Assembly (NCBI RefSeq): GCF_000001735.4
Contig: NC_003075.7
Span: 16,803,001-16,867,000, forward strand
Direction of reading: 5' to 3'
DNA: 64,000 bases
Source: Arabidopsis thaliana
Taxonomy: Eukaryota; Streptophyta; Magnoliopsida; Brassicales; Brassicaceae
Shown piece after piece: positions 24,062 to 33,383 of this stretch. Numbering within the stretch: the first letter of the stretch is position 1; each line of letters opens with the position of its first letter. The notes beneath the pieces are model-generated. The model did no database searches. It worked only from the letters and a program-made list of their open reading frames with translations, and was not told where the DNA came from. The position numbers were made by a program, and so were the translations under genes.

Positions 24062-25110
24062 ATAAATTTTCTATTAATATTACTATTTAAACTTTTAAGT
24101 TTTTTATTATTATTTTCAAATAATATTTTGGATAAACTTTTTATTTTTAGGTTCAGGTTTACAACATTTAATTTTTAACAACTTTGATTTTTCTTGTTTT
24201 TAAAGGGAATAAAACTTTTATTTTTATATTACTATTAAACTTTAAAAGGTATTTTTGGATAAGAGTTAAATTTTTAAATTTTATGTAAACTAATTGGATA
24301 CATCATCCAAACCCCTAAGAGGTGTTCTAGGTTCAATATATAGTTTACATATTATTTAAATTTTTAACCTTTTTTATTATTATTAAAAAATATTTTAAAA
24401 CTTATACTTTTATATTACTATTAAATTTTGAAGGTTTTTTTGGATAAAAGTTAAAATTTTAAATTTTGTGTAAACTAATTGGATACATCATCCAAACCCC
24501 TAAGAGGTGTTCTAGGTTCAATATAGTTTACGCATTATTAAAATTTTTAACCATTGTTTTCCTTTTAATAAAAAATATTTTAAAACTTATACTTTTATAT
24601 TACTATTAAAACTTTAAAGGATTTTTTTTATAAGTGTTAATAAATTTTGTGTAAGTGTTAATTTTGTAAAAATAAGTGTTAAATTTTTAAAATTTTAAAG
24701 TTTTAAAATATTTTTGGATAAATGCTAGATTTTAAAATGTTGTCTACACTAGTTGGATATATATCATCAAAACTTTTCAGAGGTGTTTTAGGTGGCTTAC
24801 ACATTTTTAAAATTTTTAACATTTGTTTCTGTTTTATTAAAAAATATTTTAAAACTTATATTTTATTATTACTATTAAAACTTTAAAGGTTTTTTTATAA
24901 GTGTTAAATTTTTTATAAGTTTAATATGGTTTATACATAATTAAAAATTTTAACACTTTCTTTTGAAAAAAAATATGAAAACTTATATTTTTATAGTACT
25001 ATTAAAAACTTAAATGTTTTGTTTAAATAATTGTTAAATTTTTAAATTCTTATGTAAACCAATTAAATACATCGTGAAAATCCCTAAGAACTGTTGAAAT
25101 GTGTCTTTAC
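24062..25110. repeat. Degenerate AT-rich tandem array
   Basis: A conserved core (TAAACTAATTGGATACATCA followed by TCCAAACCCCTAAGAGGTG and TTCTAGGTTCAATATA) occurs nearly identically at 24286-24340 and 24471-24520, a period of 185 bp. It recurs in decayed form at about 24745-24795 and about 25050-25090. Between cores, runs such as AAAATATTTTAAAACTTATA and TTTTATATTACTATTAAA also repeat. I count four to five units. No ORF. It is not a centromeric satellite that I recognise. Confidence 0.8.
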
Positions 25111-26602
25111 GCTAAGTAACAAAAACTAAGAAGCCATATTAAGATGCATGTCCATCCATTAGTCGTTGAAATCGAATTAGTATTATTGGCAAGCATGTGC
25201 ATAAAATTAATTCAGCTTACTTTGTTTGTAACATAAAACACGCCCCCTCTGTAAAGTTTTAGCAATTTTGATATTAGAACATTATAAAATAAAAAAAGCC
25301 AAGCCATGTCTTGAGTGGCTCGAGAAATCTAAAAGTTTAAACTAAAAAAGAAATAGGAAGAAAGCAAAGTGCTCATCATGTGAAAATGTGAAATCCACCA
25401 CTCTTTTCACAAATAACAGCCATGAAGCCCCATTCATTGTCTTCCTCTACTCATTACACACACAAATTCTTTTTGAGCTTTACTCGTCCGATCACTTCAT
25501 CACCACTCAAAAGAAAATATTCGAAAGTAATCCATATGAGTTTATATATCAGCATGATTAACTAGGAGAGAACAAAATTATTTCCAGTTCATTGTCTAAA
25601 ATCAAAGTTTTAGGTGGGAAAATAACTACTACTCCTATGTTTTGATCTTTAATAAAAGATCTTGAATGACCAAAACTATTTTTAGTTTTTTTTCAGCAAT
25701 TGGTTCTTGTCATGTTAATTAAACACACATGATTTATATATCTATAGACTCATGGTAAGAGCAAATGCTAGTATTTTAAAACTTCCGATCTTAATTTTGT
25801 AAAAATACTAAAATGTAATAGTTTGAACTTAAAAATAAATAAAAAGAGGACAATCGTTATGTTATTTACCGACAAAAAACACTAACAGATAGTTTGGTCG
25901 GTTATAGTTCTTGAAATCAAACAGCGTAACTTGACTTTGGAATAACAATTTACATTCGCTTTGTTTTCTTTTTTTGCTTTAAGATTAGAAAACAAAACAA
26001 ATCTACAATCATCATATCACCATCACAAAACCATCCCTTCACCGTCACAAAAGGCCTCTCCTTTAACTTCTCTATCTCCGTGATTTACTTCTCCAGAATC
26101 CTTCTTTTGTCTCCCGCAGAATCCATCAGTCCCTTCTTAGGTCGTCAACATCTTAATTTAGTTTTTTTGCTTCACTCGAGGAAAAGTCACTACACCAACC
26201 CAACATATTATTATATGGATACACAAATATATTTGTATTATTTATATTTATATGTACCTTATTATAGTTTAGAAGAGAGCTGTGTTTTGTGATGCTCTTG
26301 CTTTACTTCTTTCTCTCCTTTGTTTCATTCCATTTCACATGAAGATCTAGATCTGGGTCCAGACAAATTTCACCGACCCAGCTCTTTCACATATGTAGAC
26401 CTCTCTCTCTCTAATTATTCAGTAAGGTTTTGTTCTCTCTTGTCGTCTTCTTGTTTTGTCCGTAGCATTATTAATAATCAAACTCAGTCTCTGAAATACT
26501 CTCAGTGACAAACCACTTCTGTCGACTTTTGTCTTTGTCTCTCACTAGCTATAACCAAAAAAATCCAAAAACCCAAACCACAGTTTCTTGTTTTTGTTAT
26601 CA
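25111..26602. other. Upstream region and leader of AHL25
   Basis: AT-rich DNA without a convincing gene. The last 300 bp are CT-rich (for example 26399-26411) and fit a 5' UTR. Short ORFs here (for example 26080-26292) look like chance. Confidence 0.5.
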
Positions 26603-27502
26603 ATGTCTAGTTATATGCACCCTCTTCTAGGGCAAGAACTGCATCTACAGAGACCTGAAGATTCCAGAACCCCACCTGATCAAAATAACATGGAACTTAA
26701 CAGATCTGAAGCAGACGAAGCAAAGGCCGAGACCACTCCCACCGGTGGAGCCACCAGCTCAGCCACAGCCTCTGGCTCTTCCTCCGGACGTCGTCCACGT
26801 GGTCGTCCTGCAGGTTCCAAAAACAAACCCAAACCTCCGACGATTATAACTAGAGATAGTCCTAACGTCCTTAGATCACACGTTCTTGAAGTCACCTCCG
26901 GTTCGGACATATCCGAGGCAGTCTCCACCTACGCCACTCGTCGCGGCTGCGGCGTTTGCATTATAAGCGGCACGGGTGCGGTCACTAACGTCACGATACG
27001 GCAACCTGCGGCTCCGGCTGGTGGAGGTGTGATTACCCTGCATGGTCGGTTTGACATTTTGTCTTTGACCGGTACTGCGCTTCCACCGCCTGCACCACCG
27101 GGAGCAGGAGGTTTGACGGTGTATCTAGCCGGAGGTCAAGGACAAGTTGTAGGAGGGAATGTGGCTGGTTCGTTAATTGCTTCGGGACCGGTAGTGTTGA
27201 TGGCTGCTTCTTTTGCAAACGCAGTTTATGATAGGTTACCGATTGAAGAGGAAGAAACCCCACCGCCGAGAACCACCGGGGTGCAGCAGCAGCAGCCGGA
27301 GGCGTCTCAGTCGTCGGAGGTTACGGGGAGTGGGGCCCAGGCGTGTGAGTCAAACCTCCAAGGTGGAAATGGTGGAGGAGGTGTTGCTTTCTACAATCTT
27401 GGAATGAATATGAACAATTTTCAATTCTCCGGGGGAGATATTTACGGTATGAGCGGCGGTAGCGGAGGAGGTGGTGGCGGTGCGACTAGACCCGCGTTTT
27501 AG
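26603..27502 (+). CDS. AHL25: AT-hook motif nuclear-localised protein AHL25
   Basis: Intronless, 299 aa. The start is the ATG at 26603 ([11 protein letters not shown]); the five codons upstream begin with TTG and are not a start. One AT-hook (RRPRGRP, residues 63-69, followed by [10 protein letters not shown]) binds the minor groove of AT-rich DNA. The PPC/DUF296 domain follows from about residue 90 to 215 ([65 protein letters not shown]) and mediates AHL trimers and partner binding. The C-terminus is Gln- and Gly-rich. AHL25 (AGF1) binds the gibberellin negative-feedback element of the GA3ox1 promoter (established knowledge). Single hook plus intronless gene is the clade A (type I) pattern. 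Confidence 0.95.
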   Translation: MSSYMHPLLGQELHLQRPEDSRTPPDQNNMELNRSEADEAKAETTPTGGATSSATASGSSSGRRPRGRPAGSKNKPKPPTIITRDSPNVLRSHVLEVTSGSDISEAVSTYATRRGCGVCIISGTGAVTNVTIRQPAAPAGGGVITLHGRFDILSLTGTALPPPAPPGAGGLTVYLAGGQGQVVGGNVAGSLIASGPVVLMAASFANAVYDRLPIEEEETPPPRTTGVQQQQPEASQSSEVTGSGAQACESNLQGGNGGGGVAFYNLGMNMNNFQFSGGDIYGMSGGSGGGGGGATRPAF

Positions 27503-27734
27503 AGTTTTAGCGTTTTGGTGACACCTTTTGTTGCGTTTGCGTGTTTGACCTCAAACTACTAGGCTACTAGCTATAGCGGTTGCGAAATGCGAATATTAGG
27601 TTTTATTTATTTATTTTTTGTTTCTCTTAAAACTTGGTGTGTGAAAAAAGAAAACGAACGCTTAAATTTCCTTTTTCTGTTTGTTTTTATGAATAGAATT
27701 GGTAAGTTTCATAAAAAAAAAATAGTATTAATTT

Positions 27735-27790
27735 GTGATTTAATATCTAAACTTACAGAAAAATGTCAAATCGACCATATTAATCGTGAA
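27735..27790 (+). repeat. Diverged detached copy of the long-TIR element's left end
   Basis: GTGATTTAATATCTAAACTT at 27735-27754 and the following bases to 27790 (ending TTAATCGTGAA) align with 27814-27862 inside the left terminal inverted repeat, with scattered substitutions. The copy is in direct orientation and lies just outside the element. Confidence 0.7.
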
Positions 27791-27804
27791 AAATGTTATT
27801 ATTA

Positions 27805-28681
27805 GGGAAAAATGTTATTTAATACCTAAACTTACAAAAAATGGCCAAATTAACCGTGAACTCGTGAAATGGCCGTTTTATCTCTCAACAAAAAGTTGAC
27901 TTCTATTTTAACTTTTAAGTTTGCGTTGACTCGGGCTAATAAACCACCGTTAAAAATTCTTCTAACAGCGTAATTAACAGCCGTTACAGAACATCCGTTA
28001 AGGTGATACGATGACGTTTTGTGCTAAAGAGAAATCAAAATCGAGAATAGAAATTCCCAAAACAAAATCAATTACCCTAAACCCAAATCGAAACCTAATC
28101 CTGCCCCCAAAATCAAAATCGAAACCCTAATTGCTTCAATTCGTTTTCTGAAATGCCATTAGTTAGAAAGAATGGCGTCGTTATGAGGATTGGATCTCCA
28201 ATGCTTCACGAATCAGAGAATTTGGTGGGAGATGGAGTCGAAGCACCACCGCGAGGAGAAAGAGATGAAATTGGAGAAGAAGTTGGGGGTGAAACGAATG
28301 TGGTATCTGAGTCTTGTGGCGGAGAAGAGGGAGCACAAGATGCAGCTAAAACAACGCCGGAAGGAGAAGCAGATCGAATTTGAGAGAGAATGATTTTTAG
28401 GATTTGGGTTTTGATTTGGAGATTTTTCAGAGGTTTCGTCGACTTTGAAGTCTGTTGATAGCACAAAACGTCATCGTATCACCTTAACGGATGTTCTGTA
28501 ACGGCTGTTAATTACGCTGTTAGAAGGATTTTTAACGGTGGTTTATTAAACCGAGTCAACGCAAACTTAAAGGTTAAAATAGAAGTCAACTTTTTGTTGA
28601 GAGATAAAACGGCCATTTCACGAATTCACGGTTAATTTGGCCATTTTTTGTAAGTTCAGGTATTAAATAACATTTCCCCCC
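27805..28681. mobile_element. Non-autonomous element with 222-bp terminal inverted repeats (Mutator-like)
   Basis: The left TIR (27805-28026) and right TIR (28459-28681) are near-perfect reverse complements. Both start GGGAAA/GGGGGGAAA..TGTTATTTAATACCT and both end GATGACGTTTTGTGCTA at the inner edge. The flanks give a likely 9-bp target duplication: TTATTATTA (27796-27804) and TAATTATTA (28682-28690), 8 of 9 identical. TIRs over 200 bp with a 9-bp duplication are typical of Mutator-like elements. The 432-bp interior has no transposase, so it would have been mobilised in trans. It inserted about 300 bp downstream of AHL25. Confidence 0.82.
28153..28395 (+). CDS. Short ORFs inside the long-TIR element (possible captured gene fragment)
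   Basis: Two overlapping frames are open: 28153-28383 (76 aa, acidic, MPLVRKNGVVMRIGSPML) and 28190-28393 (67 aa, Lys/Glu-rich, KEMKLEKKLGVKRMWYLSL). The second has the composition of a coiled coil. The DNA upstream (28030-28150) is rich in CCCTAA- and AAATCGAAA-type phrases like an Arabidopsis 5' UTR. This fits a gene fragment captured by the element, but I cannot name a donor and neither ORF may be translated. Confidence 0.3.
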
Positions 28682-29571
28682 TAATTATTAGGTGAGTAAT
28701 ACGGAGAAAATGGACTTTAATTATATTCGTAAATTGATGTTCACACATTAAGGCTCTAACTAAATCTTCCGATTATTGTCATATAAACATGTTCTAATTT
28801 GTGATAAAACTGAACTTCCACTGTCTCGCAGAGAAGGGAAAGAATATTTTGGGAGAACAACTAAAACCCTAATATCTATGATGATGTCAACTTCAAAACA
28901 CATTGAAACTTGAGAAAAACAAAAATCAAAGAAAATAAAAATAAAGCCTGCATGCAAGAGAATATGCCTTCCCTCCAAGGTTAAATAAAAACAAGCTTAT
29001 GTGAGAGATTAAGTATGTTCATAACTTCACAATTGTGTCCATTAGTCGCTGCTCACGTTAGTCAGGAGTTATTTCTGTTGGGTCTTATCAAAACTGTTGT
29101 TTATGTCTATTTTGATTATGGACTTACCTTTACATTTGCATTTTATATTTTCATTCTTAGTTATAAAAAAATTGCTTATACTTTTCTGTTGTTTGACCCA
29201 GCACCAAGTATAAGAACAATTAAAAAATTTGATACCTAAGAAACTAATTCTATAAGATTAATTGAAGAATTATTTTCATTCAAAATCTTTTGACATAATT
29301 GCTACGTTTAATGTGTAATGCCCTGGTCTATTCGATAAGATTAAGAAGATAATTGCAATAATGGAACAAAATTAGCTGAGAATGCAATCCGTTTGCATGG
29401 ATCCGACCCGGAATGCAATCCGTTTTTAATTATGTAAATGACAATTATACCCCTGGCACTCGACATGTTTGACAGTTTGAGCAAAGAGAATTTTTTTCTT
29501 GTTGAGGATCATCGATTATCAGTTTCTGGATTTCGCTACTACAGATTTGTCCCGTCTTGAGTTACGAAATC
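28682..29571. other. Upstream region of the AP-1 sigma gene
   Basis: AT-rich spacer without a recognisable gene, ending in the non-coding part of AP-1 sigma exon 1 (about 29490-29571). Confidence 0.5.
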
Positions 29572-30796
29572 ATGGTAACAATGCTCGATCTTCGATTCTG
29601 TGTTTACGAATGCTGCCCTGGATTTGAATTTCGCATCTCCGATTCGTTCTTATGCTTCTTCTTCATTAGTTTGATACTTGGATCTGCTCTTGATCGGTGG
29701 TTTCAGATATTTCTCTTCAAATTATTCTTTGCAGATAGAAAATTTGGTGACTTTAGTTTGATAATGCTAGCTTCTGGGTTTGATTTTTCGTAGTTTCGAT
29801 CCTCCTAGTTCAGTTCAATGGCTTCAAATTTGAAACCTTTGTTTGTTGGACTCTTTCTTAAGCTGGTGAGTTGATGATCCTAATAAGAAACCAATGGTGT
29901 GTTTTTGATTTGTGTGTTTTCAGATACATTTTGTGCTTCTAGTTAGCCGGCAAGGAAAGGTAAGGCTCACCAAATGGTATTCTCCTTATGCACAGAAGGA
30001 AAGATCTAAGGTATGTATTGAGCTTCATTCACACCTTGTTATGCTTTAGCATACATCTCTCATCTTACATGCTATGTATATAGGTTATACGTGAACTCAG
30101 TGGAGTGATTCTGAATCGAGGTCCAAAGCTCTGCAATTTTGTTGAATGGAGAGGATACAAAGTTGTTTACAAAAGATATGCAAGTCTCTACTTCTGCATG
30201 TGCATTGATCAGGAGGATAACGAGTTAGAGGTCCTTGAGATCATTCATCACTATGTTGAGATTCTCGATCGCTATTTTGGAAGTGTGAGTACCAAAAAAA
30301 CCAGCACCTGCTGAGATTCCACCTTTACTATCTCTTACCTTAACGGAACCTCTAAATTATGATAAGGAATTGTTTTATCTGATGACCTTCAGGTGTGTGA
30401 ACTCGATTTGATTTTTAACTTCCACAAGGTAATAGCATGCTGCAAACACTCAAGGACTCTGCCATTCGTCACTTGATTCTCTATCCTCTGCATCTTTATA
30501 TCTTGCTGACAGTTTCTGGATTTCTTGTTGCTTTCTTAGGCATATTACATATTGGATGAGCTCTTGATTGCTGGGGAGCTTCAAGAGTCAAGCAAGAAAA
30601 CAGTAGCCAGGATTATATCCGCTCAGGTACTGAGTTGTATGTTTAAGTCATCGACATGAAAATATTAGTGTAGTAGTTTTTTCTTGAGAAATGACAGTCT
30701 CTGTCTGTTATGTTGTCAAAGGATCAACTGGTGGAGGTTGCAAAAGAGGAGGCCAGTTCGATAAGTAATATAATCGCTCAGGCTACTAATCGATAA
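29572..30796 (+). CDS. AAP19-2: AP-1 clathrin adaptor small subunit sigma (AP19-type)
   Basis: Exons: 29572-29574, 29924-30010, 30084-30284, 30393-30428, 30540-30626 and 30722-30796; 162 aa. The first coding exon contributes only the initiator ATG (GAAATCATG followed by GTAACA). Exon 2 opens ATACATTTTGTG, giving the conserved start [20 protein letters not shown]. Family motifs continue: [60 protein letters not shown] and [20 protein letters not shown]. The protein is the sigma subunit of the heterotetrameric AP-1 complex, which sorts cargo into clathrin-coated vesicles at the trans-Golgi network and helps bind dileucine signals. I recall the paralogue AP19 at At2g17380. Its 3' end faces TKPR1. 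Confidence 0.95.
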
Positions 30797-31090
30797 GTAG
30801 TCTTATTCATCATCTATGCATTCTTATGCAGTTAAAGTATGTTCCCTGTCTCTGGCTACAGTAATTGTTTTGAGAAATCTTTATCCATTTGATTTTTCTT
30901 GCGGAGGGATTTTCGTCTTAAAGCGTAACTTGGAGAGAAGAAATATGTTATGATTTGGTTCATAAACAAGTAAAGATTATATCGTTTGTAATCTTTGATT
31001 TCATGTTTTCCAATCCCATTCTTTCATTGTGAATCCACATGACTACTATTTCAGACCAATCTTATTTGCACATATTCTCTAGTCCAAGAG

Positions 31091-32611
31091 TTATGGAAGA
31101 ACAGTAGATAAATAGCCTTGCTCGACTAATGAGGCAATGCAGTCATCGAACATCTCTTCAAGGGACTTGAACTTGAGCCCGAGACTCTGTATCTTCGAGG
31201 TGTCAAAGTCGTAATGCAACCTATTTAGTTTCTCAAACCTGAAATTTTCAAACAGAGTATCATCATGATCTATGATTTTAAAATTTTACAAGGTTTGAGA
31301 GATGGTTTAGTTTAAAGGGTCAGTGTCAAACCTCTTGGGGATAGGGAGTGATGGGTAACGAGCAGATAGGAATGAAACGAGTTCCTCTAGACTGATAACG
31401 TTAGAGCTACAAATGTATCTGCCTTGAGCTGCTTCGTGTTCGAAAACGACTATGTGGGTTCGTGCAACGTCATCGATATGAACATACCCCATTTGTCCAT
31501 GCCATTGGAACTTCTCTGTTTCTCCTGTTGTGTTATATGACAAGTTATAACCAACTGTAACAGATGAATATTGGACCCAAAAACGAGTCATGTGATCTTG
31601 CTTAGAGATTAATGAGAAAGTGAGTACCTTTCAGTAATCCGAGGACATCGGAAGCTGTAGAACATAAATCAGGAGGCAGACTGGGTCCAACGAGGAAGGA
31701 TGGTAGAACAGTGACGAGGTCAATACCATTTTCTTCAGAGAATTTCCATGCAGCTTGTTCCGCTAATGTCTTTGATAAGGCATACCAGACCTTTTTTGTT
31801 GCATCAAATTGTGAAAGTCATTTACACAAACAGTTAGCTAATATGAGTTTTGTGTTTAGCAAAATAGCTACTCTTTCACATTCGGGTAAGCTAGAAGACA
31901 TTTTGATCTCTGTCCTTTCGTAAAACATAAAAGGCTATTTTCAAATTATTATACCTGGAAGCGCTTGCAGAGTTCCACAGACGTCCAAATTGATTCGTCA
32001 AGAGGGATTTTGGGATCAAAATCATCTCTGATCCTGACTGTTGAAGAGGATGAGGTGAGAACCACGCGCTTCAGGGAAGGATTCTTCCTGCATGATCGCA
32101 GTACATTCAGGGTTCCTTCTATAGCTGGTCTCAGAATCTCCTCCTATCAAATTATAAGGAAGAAAAAGTCAGAGAATAGATAATCTAGTAACAGATACAC
32201 AAAGCATAGTGTGACCAGAAAAAAAAGTTTGTCGTGGCATGCCTCTGGATTAGAGGTAGGTTTAAGCACCGGAGAAGCAGTATGGAACACTCCTTGGCAT
32301 CCCATTATGGCGTTATCAAAACTTCCTTCTTCCATTAAATCAGCCTTCACCAACCGTAGTCTCTCCTTTGCCCCTTCCAACTTCCATAGGTGCGCAAGTT
32401 TCTTCTCATTTCCTGTCAAAACATGAAAACTAACTGAGTACTGACAGGCACCAAATCGGACCAAGACAAAGGAAACAAGAAGGATAGAAAGACCTGGATC
32501 TCTGACTGTTCCGATAACTTCATATCCTTCAAGTAGAAGCCTCTTTACAAGCCAAGAAGCCAAGAAGCCTGAAGCACCAGTAACACAGACTTTTCCCTTT
32601 GCTTGATCCAT
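31091..32611 (-). CDS. TKPR1: Tetraketide alpha-pyrone reductase 1 (DRL1), sporopollenin synthesis
   Basis: Six exons on the minus strand: 32494-32611, 32243-32412, 31955-32143, 31628-31790, 31332-31524 and 31091-31238; 326 aa. It is a short-chain dehydrogenase/reductase of the extended DFR-like group. The NADPH-binding Rossmann motif is [19 protein letters not shown] near the N-terminus; the catalytic pair is Tyr162 and Lys166 ([12 protein letters not shown]), with a Ser in [15 protein letters not shown]1 reduces tetraketide alpha-pyrones made by ACOS5 and PKSA/PKSB in the anther tapetum, giving hydroxylated precursors of pollen-wall sporopollenin (established knowledge). Intron 2 begins with GC instead of GT (GAG then GCATGC) and ends TTTGATAG; the protein sequence [14 protein letters not shown] forces that boundary. 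Otherwise intact. Confidence 0.95.
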
Positions 32612-33383
32612 TTTCCGGTATAAATGGAATCACACCCGAATGATTATATAGCATGTGTATCCATGCATGTTCAGAGGGTACTAGCTATATCATGATGGAG
32701 GTAAGTATAGGTTAGGTAGGTCATTCAACCCATGCGGGGTTGCTTCTTCTTTACCTAAAAGGTTTTAGGAGGGTTGTTTAACCAACACAATGGCCTGACT
32801 ACTGTTTTCTCTAGGAATTTTCTTAGAGAAAAATATCCATACAATTAGATGTCAACATGCCCTTGCGGCTCACCGAGAGAGACACACACACCAGAAATAA
32901 GGGCATTCCAATATATTTCAATGTTCTTCAATATACAAAATAGTGGACAAGGAAACCCTTACAATTGTTGACACTGTTAGTCTTTAAGTAGTCAAAACTT
33001 TCTCAATATGATATAAGTCAGAAAGCACTTTACAAAATAGACAATACTAAGTAAGGTACAGTAACAATCTGTAAGAAAAAAGTGTAAATGGTAACGAATC
33101 ACCTGAGCACATATCTTTGGTTTCAGGAAAATTTCTGAAGATTTTCTCAGAACCACGCTCCATGTTTCGATTCCCTTTGGATTGCTCAGCACCTTAAGTG
33201 AGAAATGGGGGCTTCACCATTTAAACCAACAGATGGAGTAGACAAAAAACATCCACGCTGCACCAGCCAACTCATTCTCCCCAAATCTCTTAATACAAAG
33301 AACAAAAATTGGCCCGGAGCCTCACAGAAGAAACAAATTGAAATCACCCTGGTCAGCTCAGAAGAGTTACAAAGCAAGACCAT
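32612..33383. other. TKPR1 promoter and CLC-E 3' flank
   Basis: TKPR1 and CLC-E are head to tail on the minus strand. These bases hold the TKPR1 promoter and the CLC-E 3' UTR. No additional gene is supported. Confidence 0.55.

Noticed and set aside
28206-28466. Minus-strand ORFs inside the long-TIR element
   Set aside because: They run into the inverted repeat and are shadows of the plus-strand frames, with no start context.
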